DNA from: Chara braunii
Taxonomy: Eukaryota; Streptophyta; Charophyceae; Charales; Characeae
NCBI GenBank assembly: GCA_003427395.1
Contig: BFEA01000220.1
Coordinates: forward strand, 1,575,267 to 1,615,901
Direction of reading: 5' to 3'
Length of the DNA stretch: 40,635 nucleotides
The position numbers were made by a program, and so were the translations under genes. Of this stretch, positions 31,401 through 40,635 are shown piece by piece. Position 1 is the first letter of the stretch; each line of letters opens with the position of its first letter. The notes beneath the pieces are model-generated. The model was given only the letters and a program-made list of their open reading frames with translations. It ran no database searches and was not told where the DNA came from.

Positions 31401-34400
31401 AGCCATGGGACATAGACTACTTTCTTGGACGTTCTCGACAAGGGTTTGGACCAAGTCTGGTAGGGTTATACGGTTGGCGTTAGTGAAGTTCACCTCTAAT
31501 CTCGTGGTTGTCGCTAACCCTGGGTGACGCCACAAGTCCTTATCCATCAGGCAAATGTGTCCTGGGCAGACTATCAGGGCTCAAGCTCCTGATGAGTCAG
31601 TGAAAGTCCAACGAAATGACCTGCTGCAGTCATTATTTTTTTTTGTGAAATTGTGTATAGAGAACGTGACAACATGCACACATACATCATCATGCATATA
31701 CAGACACCCATACACACAAAGGTGCCACGGGTGTGTGTCATTCCCTGCTGACTTGCAGCAATCACCACACTCCCTAGACCCAAAGCTTGAAACGTGGCCT
31801 GAAATCTTGCACGTGTAAACGTTTTCATCCCCTATGTGTGAGTAGCCCAAGCAATAGCGTCTTCTTCATGCGCAAAGGGATGTTTTCTGGAATTGACCCT
31901 TTCTTTTCTTAATCCTTAGATTCCTTACCCATTTTTAGCTTGTCAGTACTCATGAAAGCGGTAATTTTTGTGGAGATCGTACTGGCGGTTATGTCAGGCA
32001 TTGGAAGGATTCTGGTGCTCTGTGCGGTGCTCCTGTGAACCTTTCTCTTTCTTTTTCTTTTTCTTTTTTTTAAAGGAGAAACATCCGGTGACGCCTGCGG
32101 TCCCATGGTGGTACGAGAACCCACGAGATTGAGGCCTTCTCGTGGATGGCTCCGGTCCGTTGGTGGAGAGCTACACCTGCTGGAACTCGGGTCCCTTATA
32201 CTGAACAAAACAACAGAACTACCGGGGCTATTACCCAGCTTCGCTTATGGTAACCTCTGCAGACTGACCTCTCAGCCCGTGGGCTGTCCGATCTAATCTA
32301 GGCCCGAGCCAAACTGCCCAAGACTTCGACACTGGCATCTGGGTAATTCAAAGGCTCCGGCTTTTCTGTTTAAACCCTAAATCCTACCCAACCAAGCCTC
32401 TTAGAAAACAAGACCTCCTCTAAGGTCCCCTCTGCTCAAATACAAAGTGGGGCCACATTGAAATGGTTCACAGGCCTGGGTAGGGTTTAGGGTTTATGCA
32501 GGCCTGTGAACCATTTCAATGTGGCCCATTTTGTATTTGAGCAGAGGGTTTCTGCATGTGCCCTCGATAGACCAACATAAGGGGAAGCTTGGAGACTTGT
32601 AATCCTGTCTTTGCTTTTTTCTCAGTTCAAGGAAGTTCTCTACTGGTATGTGCGCTCATCTTAATGCTGCGTGGGTGATTGTAAACCTTTGCTTATCTTT
32701 TTGTGGATAGCACATTTGTTTGCATCTGGCCGTATGTGAATTGATCATAGAGATGGTTTGCGTGTCCAGGTTCATGACAGAATGACGGAGTGCATCTATC
32801 CAAGCCGCCTGACGAGTTTTGTGACTGATGTCACACCAGCTCCAGTTGTCCGCATTCCTATTCTTGAGGTAAGAAACATACCTCTCATTAGCAGGGCGGA
32901 GAAAACAAGATGTGTCTTAACGAAGCTGAAACACTCCATTGGATCTAACGCACACAACATGTCAAATTCAGAATATGTGTGCTTACGAAAGGGCTCTGGG
33001 TATGTGTTGTGGAATTGGGGCCCCCAAGGTGAATGTGGACTGCGATAGGAGGTGTAGAATGGATGTGGAATAGATGTTCCCACGGATCTTGAGTGAGCAT
33101 TGTCTTTGCAACTTTGCATGGGCTAGGCAGCACTTGCAGGTGCAGTAGGTGTAACGTGGACATTGACTCCTGCATGTGAATGTATTCTGAGAAATCTATG
33201 TGGAGTCGATGTTGAGCTGCCCGAGCAGATGAAGAGGCATGGACTTTGGTTGAAACGGTGTGAGCTTGGATTAGCGTGCCGTGCTTAGTTTGCAGCTGTG
33301 CCACTGCGAGATCCCGTCTGGGTTTCCCATTCAATATAAATCAAGATGATAAAAATATAGATAAGAAAATACAAATTTAAAATAAAAGTATATATCGAAT
33401 TTACAGATTGATTCCTTTCAATAAAATATGAATATATAAACATTGATACATAAAATATCACTTATAGATAGATATATATTAGAATAATAGATATTTTGAT
33501 TCTTAACTGGTAGTCTATTTCAACTTAATTCTTTAATTTCATGCAAATGAGACTTGGCGGGTCTCTTGGAGGCAATCGAAATCACATCAATAATCTCTAT
33601 TATTGATGTGATTTCGATTGCCTCCTTGTCAGAGGACAATACCGTACCTTGCAAATAGTATTGTAGCTATCTCTTGAGAGAAGAAAGATCAGCATGAAAT
33701 TTTGATAAACACTGTAGTTCCATATGCTACATGAAGTTCGTATTGTGTTTGCTATCTTGTGCAGCCAGGTCATGGGGAAGCTCTTTTTCTCGCCATCTCT
33801 GTGTCTTCTTCAGGTCGTTTTAACAGACTGTAGAAATGGTGCAGGATTCAGCAGGATTCAATCAAGTTGACATTTTCATGCGCACTGACATCAAACAAGT
33901 AACACACAGGCTTGAAGGCAACACCTCGCTTTGGGAGCTTGATGATACTGGTTGAAAATTATGCCCTCCTTGGAGCCAGACCGCCCAGAGAATGATACAA
34001 CAAATGGGGAGCAAAATGATAAGGTCTCTAGAAACAGGCAGGGAGTGCTGTGCCCTCACCTTGCAATCACAAGCTGATGAGCAAAAACGTTTTTCCTCTT
34101 GATTGATTCCAAGATACCTAGAATGAATTGACGGACTGGGCAAACAGTTTTGGCGAAGACGCTCGGCCTCATAACCTCTCCTGCCTACAGCCTACTGGAT
34201 CAGTCTGGATACGTAGAACCTACTGAACTACCAAACTAGGGCTCAGAACCTAGCGCCTACACTACAAGAAATAAGACTGAAATGGACTCCTCCTGGCCAG
34301 GGACTGAGTCCCGGAAGGAAACTATGTTGAGCTTGCATTTGAACTACAGGCAATTTGAGGCAAAGAAAATAGGGTAGTCTCTGCTTGATGTGGGCTTTTC

Positions 34401-37400
34401 GGGCTGGCCTTTGGAGTGGTGGAGGGGTTGTTTGTTATGGATCCGGTGAGGGCTCCATCCCTTGGCCTCTGGTGTGTTCTGGGTACCAGGGCATTTACAT
34501 GTGTTCCTCAGGCATTTTCTGTTGGTACCCTGCTGGTATCAACCTATCCAGGCATACCCCTGAGGCCAGCCCAGCCATTGGGCTGCTCCCAGGTATATCT
34601 GTACGAGTCACACACACATGTGTGACATCTTGTGCTGTACTGCGGTTCAGACCATTTTATGTCAGTTCAACATTGAGTTGCTGCGGGTACTCTTCTCCGA
34701 GTATCGGGTCTTTGTTTATTTATTTTAAATCCCAGTCGACCCAGTGATAGTCACACGGTTGTTCATCTGTTGCCTTGCTATGTCAGCACCAAATCCGACC
34801 AATGGATTTGCTTTATTGCCCCTGATTGCAGACTGTGCTGGCAGATGGCCTCATGACTGTATACGGAACCTGGAGAACAGGTTGAATGCCTAATCAGCTA
34901 ATCTGTTATAGGGTTATTTAGCTCGTACACACGCCGATGAGATCTTTCAGGAAAGATAGCCATGAATTATCTCTGAAAATGGCAGGTGACTGATTGGATA
35001 AGCTGAGTTAGTTGTGTCACAATGGATGCCAGTAGAGATTGAGCGCCGAGTGGGCATGTAGGCACAGGTTGTGTAAGAGTCAGTGGGCAAGTAGGAAATT
35101 TCTCTGCTCACCTGTGCTCGTTGCGGAGATATCAAAATGTGAAACCCTGTGCAAGCCATGAGTCAAGTTATCCAGACTCTGTATTGAACTGAAAAAGTTG
35201 CTGTAATGAGTGGGTAAGAGTTCCCTGTATCAGTCTATCCAATTATCCAGATTGTGTGCAATAAATCCGTATCCACTCCATTGGGAGAAGCAATTACGGT
35301 GGGCACCACACACAAGAAAATCCGTTAAAATTGGAATGATGCAGAGAAGATTAGGATGGCGCTTGTCACACATACATTGAGAAGTGGTAAAAGAGAACAA
35401 ACAGAGGGAAACTAATATCACTGAAACCACCTGTGGGTGTGCTTACATGCGTAATATGTTGACTTCCCTGCATCAGTATGTATAATTATCTGTAACCTAT
35501 GAGCAACAAATCAATGTCCGCTGCAGAGGAAGAAGCACTTACTCTAATACTCAGAATAGCACTTAAGGCACTTGTGGGTGTGGTTACGTGTGAAACATGG
35601 TGCTCAACTCTGCCTTGCGAGATTGTGTGCCCAAAATTGCAAGTTATACTGGTTGATGTGGTCATGATAATCGCAATGACCACAGTTTTGGAGTAGAAGA
35701 AGACCTTGCATGTGTGCGACTCAACTTTGGGGTAGAAGAACTTGCACCTGCGGCGATTCCCAGGTGTGATTGATTAAGGAAAGGTGCAGAATGCCAGTGA
35801 AGTCATTCATGTGTTTGCTAGCCCTCATTCACAACTGACATTGACATTTTCGGCGCTGAATTGGTCTTGGTAGGAGGGAGAGGCGGCACTGCGGGCGATC
35901 AACAAGAAGATGGGTCTCGCATTTGATGAATGGGACATTCAGGTGGGTTCGGTCAGGCACATACCTTGCAGTCAATAATTAAGATGGAGAGCAGATATGG
36001 TACTCCACATATCTACTTCATTTACGACTTTGCTATTGGTGCTTGCAATCCGTTTTTGCATCATTACTAGTTGTTCATACTCTAAGAACTAAACCACTGC
36101 TATCTTTGAGGGCCTCTGCTTTCTCTCCTGGTGAAATGGTAATTGTGAGGAGGAGCGTGACAGGACACCCCTCATGAAATTATTGAGACCCTATGCAGGG
36201 CCACAAAATGACAAATCGAAGAGCCTTCAACATGATATTGCCTCTCGGACACGGGGGATAGAGTGCGGTCTTAGTGCCTCTTGTTACCATCATATGCTGT
36301 GGTATGTAGAGTGCCACTAAACTCTTCTGTAGATAAAATAGCTTTTTATCCCTATTTTTACGGTGCGCCGTCTCACAACCAATTTCGATGGGCTTTCAAT
36401 TCAATCAAAGCCTAGCTAATGTCACTCCCATTGTGCAATGTGGCTTAACGCATCCAACTCACCCAATTGGGACCATTAAACTGTACTATCGTGAACTCAC
36501 AACCGGTTGTTTCGGTATTTCAAAGGATGTGTGATGGAGCTTGCTGAAAAGTGTTTTTAAATTGGATGTTTAAGACTTTTGACTTTTTAATGTGATTATA
36601 TATTTTGTCAAATGTGAAAAAACTGAACACCCGAAAGTGTGTTTTCAAATTGGATGTAGAAGAGTTTGATGTATGATCATTTATCCCTGATTATGACATG
36701 GGAACATCCGATTGAAATTGAAAGAACCAATTGTCGTTTAAGTTGATTTAACAATTCATGCAATGAGTGGGAAGCAAATGGTGTGTCTGAGGAGTCAAGC
36801 CCAAAAACTGTGTCAGAGTTTTTGAAGAGTGTACCAGTGTTTCATACCCCGACAGTCGGCGCCCCTTGACCGGTCGGCTGGTCGGCACCTACTGGTCGGG
36901 GGTCGTCGGCACCCCACATTTTTTTATTTTTTTTTGGGTCCAGAACCCCCAATAACCCCATCAACACCCCCGTACCCGCCCCCAATACCCCCATACACCC
37001 CCTCAAAACCTCCAAACCGCCCCCCCAACACCCCTTATACCACCCCTGCACCGCTATTAGGCCCATCATATCCCCCCCAATCCCCAAAAGTTTCTCAGCG
37101 GATTTGGGCTGTACTCAGCAAGGGCAGTACAGCCCCCAACTCAGATTTGAAAAAAAAACAGTGGATGGCTCTTTTCTGACCAAACACGAACCTGTTCGCC
37201 TTTCCCGCACTGGCGTTCTTAAGCCAAGAGCAGGCAAGGTTTTTCAGAGATTTTCCTTGCAAAAGTTCTGTCAAAATGTTTCGCACACAGACCCGCAGTA
37301 TACAACTGGCTAAAAGGGGGGAATGGGCAGCCCATCCGCCCTCTCCTTCAGAACTTCACAATGCGGAGGTACCCAACAGAATGTTCCCCAAACAATCTGG

Positions 37401-40400
37401 TTGGTGGCCAACAGCATTGTGCCGAGAAGATAAAGGAATTATGAAAAATCGTATCAAATGATTCAAATTTCTAAAAATCGCTTATGTATCTCTTATCGAC
37501 TTGCTGGGGGAAAGGAACCGGACTGTTGCTCCCCAGAATGGTAGGAGCCAGAACCATGAGGTCTTATTAAAAAAAAAAAGAAAAAAAAAAAAAAAGAAAA
37601 GAAAAAGAAAAAGGGGGGTCCAGATTCAGTTCTCGAAAACAAGCTCAAGCATGTGTCTCACGGCTCTGCCGTGACATCATCAGGGTGATTTGAGCTGGAG
37701 TGCTGGTCGCTGTAGGTTGGACGAGTGGCAGAGGACAGAGCAGTGGTGGTTGTAGAAATTTACAACGTTGGAAAATATGATAAAATTCATTTCCTTTATC
37801 TGACGGATTGGGCGAATGTATTTGCAACTTCTCAGTTCTCTGAATGATCATGTTCGTAATGTCGTTTCTTATTTCCATCTTTGTACTCCTGCAGTACTAC
37901 ACAAAGCTATTCAGAGATGATATTAAGAGAAACCCAACAAATGTTGAGCTGTTTGATATCGCCCAGTCCAACAGTGAGCATAGTCGTCACTGGTTTTTCA
38001 AGGTGAGGAGGTCAGACATCTGTTCCCCAAGCATCCTTTTCCTCCTCCTCTTACTGCAGCTGCTGCTGCTCCCTCTGCGACTGCTTCTCCTTCTTCTCCT
38101 TGCTCTGCTTCCCTTGGGTGGTCGATTCTGAGGTGTCTGTTCCCCACCCACGACAGCTTAACTGCAGCCCATACCATTTTGTGCACGAGTCGTCTCTCTG
38201 TGCCTACCATCTGATCTCTTCATGTCCCTCATTTGCTTTGTGAGCTTCTGTTGTGTATCATTCCTCGGAAGCTGCAGGAACTCCAAACACCCACTTTCGG
38301 GGATCAGTTTGAGCTCCACGGAGCCCCCACCTTTTTTCTTCTTTTTTCAATCTTTTATCATCTCTCTCCTACAAGCGTTTGACTGTGGCATGCATGCAAA
38401 TTTGATGTTGGAGTGTGAACCTTTTCCGTAATCTTTGACCATCTGGCATGACACAACATCCCTGGCACAGCAGCAAACGAGTCTGGCCACATGTGATGGT
38501 TCTTCACTGCTTGACCATACTTTTCTGTATCGTGAAGCCAAGAAGTACATTCTTGTGGAAAAAAAAAAACAGATTATGCGGTTTAGAGCATCACATGGGT
38601 GCATGTGCTGTATGCAGGGATATTCTTTGCATGGTGATGATTGTGTATTTCAAATCGGTCGTTTATGTGTGTGTGCCCTGAGCCCACTGGCATGCATGCT
38701 TCCATGTACTCTCATGTGTCGCGCCCTTCCCTCTACTGCTGTGAAAGAGCTTTGCTCCATTCTATGACAGGAAGTGAAAATGCAAGTTTCTGATGCAATG
38801 TTTCATGGAGGCTCTAGTGGAAGTTTAGCCCTTTTAAATGTTGAAAATATAGCCTTATGGGTTACCATAGCGATGGCTTCGCACTGGTGTGGATAACGTC
38901 ATGCCAGTCCACCACGCACTAAGAACCGAGCTAATCAGAACCTACCGTCTTCACCCGGTCAATATACACCCGGTCATTATAGCTGTATTTGGCACAACTT
39001 TCGGCCCAGATACGGCGATAATTACCGGGCGTTCTATTCGGGTGAAGATGGTAGTGTAAAGGGTGGAAACATGGAAAGTGTGCAGGTGCCGGAAGTTATG
39101 TTTTGTTTCAAATTCTTCCTCAGAGATCCTGGTCTCCCTGGCTGTTCCCTCATCCTCTCAGGCACATCCTGTCGTTAATCTTTATGTTGATGCTCCCTTA
39201 CTACGATATCAAAATGGATAATCAAATGTAACAGATGATAGAACCTATAGGCCAGGGGGATTGATAAGCGGAATGAAGGTTGTCTTTTTTTTTTTTTTTT
39301 TTTTTTTTTTGTGAAATGATTCAAATGAATGAAATTTGTTGCATTAGGTTATTGTGGATTTGAATACTAGGTACTGCAATGGTCCTTCCAGTGTGTTCCA
39401 TTATGCCTAGGGACAACAAATTTTCCTTAGTGGTTATTCTTTGCTTGGCTTGTCTGTATAGGCGCAATTAAATATTGATGGTGAAGCTGTTCCAGAGTCC
39501 CTGATGCAGATTGTGCAAGCTACGCTCAAGGCGAACCCCAATAACTCAGTGATAGGTTTCCATGACAACTCAAGGTATTCCAAAGTGCTAATCCCATTTC
39601 TGAATTTGTTTTTTGGGTTTCGTTTGCAACTTCCTTTGTATACCTTTTCTGATGTTTTGGCTTGCAATCTGTTTGAGGGAGTGACACATTCAGTCAGGTT
39701 TCAAACAAACGTGAAATGTGAAACTATCTCAAGGCTGTCTCCCTTCTTTTTTAAAAAAGAGAAGGTAAAAAACAGATGTATGGTTTGTCATCTGTGACAT
39801 GAACAATAAGGGCTTGCTCGGCGCCACATGGTTGCAAATTTTTGGTAGCTTGTGCACACATATGCAGATATGTAACTCTTTTCCGTATAAGATTGAATTC
39901 AGACAAATGTGGGATGTGCCGTGTTTCCATCATCAGGCGAACAATTGTACATTCTCTCCTAACGGCACACATGGAAAATTGCTGGAATCTTTCTTAAGCA
40001 TGCTTAATGGCCAAAATGTGGCACATTTATCTGCATTTACATGGGAAAAGGCCAGTATTCTCTTTGGTAAGGAACATTGGGTAACCCAGTGTTACATGCA
40101 TGTGTGGCAGCCGGCATTACACAGTGCATCTCTGCCCCAGGCCCTTGTGTGCATCGACAGTCGAACTCAACCCGGGGCAGCATGGGGCACATGCTGAGGG
40201 TTAATGGTTGGGTTAGAGGCAGAGTGAGCGGCATTCATCATGACATCGAGGGGCATGCAATGTGGCGATATGATATGCTCTCTGAAGGGTACCGTATCGA
40301 AGATATCGAAGAAGGTATTAGACGATAGTCAGAAGTTGTAGGCCACTCATGGGGCAAACTCTTGTAGAGGGTACGGCTTTGTTTTGTTTGATGAGTGCAG

Positions 40401-40635
40401 GGTCTTTGGAGAAGATTGAGTAGTAAAGGTGCAACTGAAGGTCCTCCAGACAAGGACTGAGCACCGGTAGCGGAAATGGACTGAGGAAATGGACTGAGGC
40501 TCCACCAATCAACCGAGCCTCAGGCCCTACATTGAAGCAGAGACTCCACCAATCAAAACCAGGGACCTGTGCCCAAACCAGTTCTATTCTGGCTCACATT
40601 TCCTCTCCTTTATGATGTAGGGCCTGAGGCTCGGT
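26776..40635 (+). CDS. PUR4: Phosphoribosylformylglycinamidine synthase (FGAM synthase), 5' part, spliced
   Basis: The enzyme converts FGAR, ATP and glutamine to FGAM, the fourth step of de novo purine synthesis; in plants it is organellar. Exons read: (26776 or 26778)-26858, 27133-27243, 29833-29880, 30322-30448, 30701-30900, 32770-32868, 35874-35942, 37895-38002 and 39462-39574. All are bounded by AG and GT, and their phases are mutually compatible. The eight firm exons give about 292 residues colinear with the N-terminal PurS-like domain (VVEVGPRLSFTTAWSTNAVS, RACGL, TRLERSRRY), the linker, and the start of the synthetase domain (LFDIAQSNSEHSRHWFF). The protein family is about 1,300-1,400 residues, so roughly the last three quarters lie beyond the window. 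Codons in the exons are undamaged. The true ATG is not fixed. Confidence 0.9.
27133..27243 (+). CDS. PUR4: PurL exon: start of the N-terminal domain
   Basis: The acceptor is gacag|GGC and the donor CAG|gtgaga; the exon is 37 codons, phase 0 at both ends. It reads GYGVELQTRQEVAEATVFHM then YRRPLLSPGTTATLLHQ. The F-x-YR-PLL pattern is the conserved start of eukaryotic PurL after the targeting region. Confidence 0.8.
27327..27435. repeat. Tandem ~42-bp repeat in intron (gattacagttacagatacc)
   Basis: Two complete copies and part of a third of gattacagttacagatacc followed by acacagatgttgagtgcagt. A relative lies at 28292-28347, where it also serves as the target of the SINE insertion. Confidence 0.8.
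27601..27643. repeat. (CA)n microsatellite in intron
   Basis: About 21 uninterrupted CA units. A short (TC)n follows at about 27680-27696. Confidence 0.95.
28348..28673 (-). mobile_element. Full-length tRNA-derived SINE with 14-bp target duplication
   Basis: The element is flanked by GTGCAGTGTCTGCA at 28334-28347 and 28674-28687. Read on the minus strand it begins with a tRNA-like head: box A TAGCTCAGTTGGTA and, about 35 nt on, box B-like GGCTGAATCC. A body of about 90 nt follows, then a very long A-rich tail (the plus-strand T-rich tract 28349-28528). It lies in the PurL intron between 27244 and 29832, in antisense. The purity of the tail and the perfect target duplication point to a young insertion. 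Relatives are at 18308-18575 and 18775-18905. Confidence 0.85.
29833..29880 (+). CDS. PUR4: PurL exon (16 codons)
   Basis: The acceptor is tttgcag|GTC, the donor CAG|gtaagg. It reads VQKKVSGEIEAIETEQ, matching the conserved helix before the C-F-N-(I/V) motif in plant PurL. Phase 0 on both sides. Confidence 0.85.
30098..30340. repeat. PUR4: Duplicated intron end / exon start, upstream copy decayed
   Basis: Positions 30098-30191 and 30241-30340 align. Both have ttgataatgg-cat-tgataac-cactgaagtgc. In the real exon the text goes on as CFNIAV. In the upstream copy the same position reads CSGIAV and then leaves the gene's reading. Confidence 0.75.
30322..30448 (+). CDS. PUR4: PurL exon: CFNIAV to WPSS
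   Basis: The acceptor is actgaag|TGC, the donor TTCAG|gtgagt. It reads CFNIAVDEPLDDRAMEKLRW and LLRETYEQDM in the N-terminal domain and ends in phase 1, which the next exon completes to Gly. The pyrimidine tract at the acceptor is weak (ataactcactgaag). Confidence 0.88.
30701..30900 (+). CDS. PUR4: PurL exon: VVEVGPRLSF core
   Basis: The acceptor is ttgtag|GTG, the donor ATG|gtatgt. It contains VVEVGPRLSFTTAWSTNAVS, ICRACGL and TRLERSRRY, the most conserved block of the N-terminal domain in eukaryotic and large bacterial PurL. It runs from phase 1 to phase 0. Confidence 0.95.
31078..31155. repeat. 32-bp tandem repeat in intron
   Basis: Two and a half copies of acaactgatttttct-tctc-tgtactgttag. 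Confidence 0.85.
32428..32548. repeat. ~50-bp-stem fold-back with a telomere-like loop
   Basis: The left arm begins ccctctgctcaaatacaaag and ends ttcacaggcctg; the right arm is its complement with one small indel. The loop between is ggtagggtttagggtttatg, containing two TTTAGGG units. About 60 nt upstream, aaaccctaaatcc (32371-32383) holds the complementary motif. Confidence 0.85.
32770..32868 (+). CDS. PUR4: PurL exon: VHDRMTE
   Basis: The acceptor is gtccag|GTT, the donor GAG|gtaaga; 33 codons, phase 0. It reads VHDRMTECIYPSRLTSFVTD and then TPAPVVRIPILE, matching the linker after the N-terminal domain (HDRMTE-Y is conserved). Confidence 0.93.
33360..33540. other. AT-rich intron segment
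   Basis: Very AT-rich with tata and ataaaata words and no coding content. It stands out against the rest of the intron and may be the remains of an AT-rich insertion. Confidence 0.4.
33568..33625. repeat. Perfect 27-bp hairpin, 4-nt loop, in intron
   Basis: The left arm ggaggcaatcgaaatcacat then caataat (33568-33594) pairs perfectly with the right arm (33599-33625), with loop ctct. Confidence 0.9.
35222..35521. repeat. Dispersed direct duplication around a U6 remnant
   Basis: ttccctgtatcagtctatcc then aattatccag (35222-35252) recurs as ttccctgcatcagtatgtat then aattatctg (35464-35493). Both continue to caataaatc / caacaaatc. A U6-derived segment lies between them. Confidence 0.6.
35320..35387 (+). 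ncRNA. U6: Degenerate U6 snRNA-derived sequence in intron
   Basis: tccgttaaaattggaatgat then gcagagaagattaggatggc follow U6 well. The middle (cctgcgcaaggatgac) is shortened, and the end gagaagtgg matches the 3' stem. Pseudogene. Confidence 0.65.
35874..35942 (+). CDS. PUR4: PurL exon (23 codons): GLAFDEWDIQ
   Basis: The acceptor is ttggtag|GAG, the donor CAG|gtgggt. It reads EGEAALRAINKKMGLAFDEW then DIQ, corresponding to the N-E-GLAFDE helix ahead of the synthetase domain. Phase 0 on both sides. Confidence 0.92.
36840..37140. repeat. C-rich low-complexity and palindromic GTCGGC block in intron
   Basis: Positions 36848-36915 contain repeated gtcggc / gaccggtcggctggtcgg words in both orientations. 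Positions 36940-37080 are a run of ccccca-ta triplets that give spurious Pro-rich and Gly-rich frames. No gene. Confidence 0.6.
37505..37615 (+). repeat. Relative of the GTAACCGGACTGCTGC repeat with A/G tract
   Basis: ggaaccggactgttgctccc then cagaatggtaggagc matches 21337-21365. It is followed by an A-rich tract (37567-37612) interspersed with G. Confidence 0.45.
37895..38002 (+). CDS. PUR4: PurL exon: synthetase-domain start with SEHSRH
   Basis: The acceptor is cctgcag|TAC, the donor AAG|gtgagg; 36 codons, phase 0. It reads YYTKLFRDDIKRNPTNVELF then DIAQSNSEHSRHWFFK. The SEHSRH-F motif belongs to the FGAM synthetase active-site region and identifies the family securely. Confidence 0.97.
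38945..39051. mobile_element. Palindromic MITE, CCGTCTTC family, B subtype, in intron
   Basis: 107 bp with TA on both sides. The left arm is CCGTCTTCACCCGGTCAATA; the right arm is gcgttctattcgggtgaaga then tgg. It shows that the family also inserts into genes. Confidence 0.8.
39462..39574 (+). CDS. PUR4: PurL exon: LMQIVQATLKANPNNSVIGF, last in window
   Basis: The acceptor is gtatag|GCG, the donor CAAG|gtattc. It reads AQLNIDGEAVPESLMQIVQA and then TLKANPNNSVIGFHDNS, and ends two bases into the next codon (AG-, i.e. Ser if followed by T or C). The plant enzyme continues SAIRG. I did not find that next exon before the window ends. Confidence 0.95.
39575..40635 (+). other. Partial PurL intron with a fold-back end
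   Basis: There is no further PurL exon. The right end contains accgagcctcaggccctaca (40512-40532, 21 nt) whose exact reverse complement occupies the last 21 bases (40615-40635). The phrase ctccaccaatcaa occurs twice in between and just before. This looks like a fold-back element cut off by the window edge. Confidence 0.6.

Noticed and set aside
36829-37179. Pro-rich 116-codon frame
   Set aside because: C-rich low complexity within an intron, with matching Gly-rich frame on the other strand.
39799-40197. 132-codon plus-strand frame after the last PurL exon
   Set aside because: It does not match the PurL sequence expected next (SAIRG) and has no other recognisable domain; read as intron.

Overview
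The window looks like nuclear DNA of a green plant-lineage (streptophyte) eukaryote. The evidence is a gene split into many short exons with GT-AG introns that encodes plant-like phosphoribosylformylglycinamidine synthase, L1-type LINEs with a C-terminal reverse-transcriptase zinc ribbon, tRNA-derived SINEs, U6 snRNA retropseudogenes, several MITE families and a TTTAGGG-like telomeric motif. A large repeat-rich charophyte genome such as Chara is my best guess, but this is an inference. Nothing prokaryotic (operons, Shine-Dalgarno sites, CRISPR) is present.

Layout. Positions 1-1.7 kb hold no recognisable gene. About 1.75-5.11 kb is one decayed minus-strand LINE: RT core, then a GGLGI-type segment, then a zinc ribbon. 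It is interrupted by an inverted duplication (a 376-nt palindrome at 3678-4053) and by a repeat cluster with direct and inverted units (2.9-3.29 kb). A tRNA-headed SINE-like insertion (5.15-5.44 kb) cuts its RT domain. About 5.45-6.65 kb is unassigned, with a possible retroelement end. About 6.85-15.51 kb is a nearly complete plus-strand LINE: a repetitive 5' leader with two ~312-bp monomers, ORF1 with a DUF4283-like region and CCHC knuckle, ORF2 with APE endonuclease, RT and zinc ribbon, then an AATAAA and an A-tract. It is dead: several frameshifts and stops, and a YADD-equivalent motif mutated to AND.

About 15.5-26.7 kb is mosaic repeat territory. It holds a U6 pseudogene, a GC-rich island with a possible first exon (16.25 kb), at least seven near-complete ~105-bp palindromic TA-flanked MITEs (a further copy lies at 38.9 kb), two other fold-back families, SINEs, minisatellites, a tandem U6-derived array, and a textbook hAT-like MITE (232 bp, 8-bp target duplication) for which an unoccupied copy of the target exists nearby.

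About 26.78-40.64 kb is the 5' third of a plus-strand gene for plant-type PurL (FGAM synthase, fourth step of de novo purine synthesis). I could read eight firm exons (27133-39574) and one probable transit-peptide exon ending at 26858. They join in frame and run colinear with the N-terminal domain and the start of the synthetase domain, up to just after the SEHSRH motif; the gene continues beyond the window. Its introns (up to 2.9 kb) hold SINE, U6, MITE, telomere-like and hairpin insertions. One intron has a duplicated, decayed copy of an intron/exon junction.
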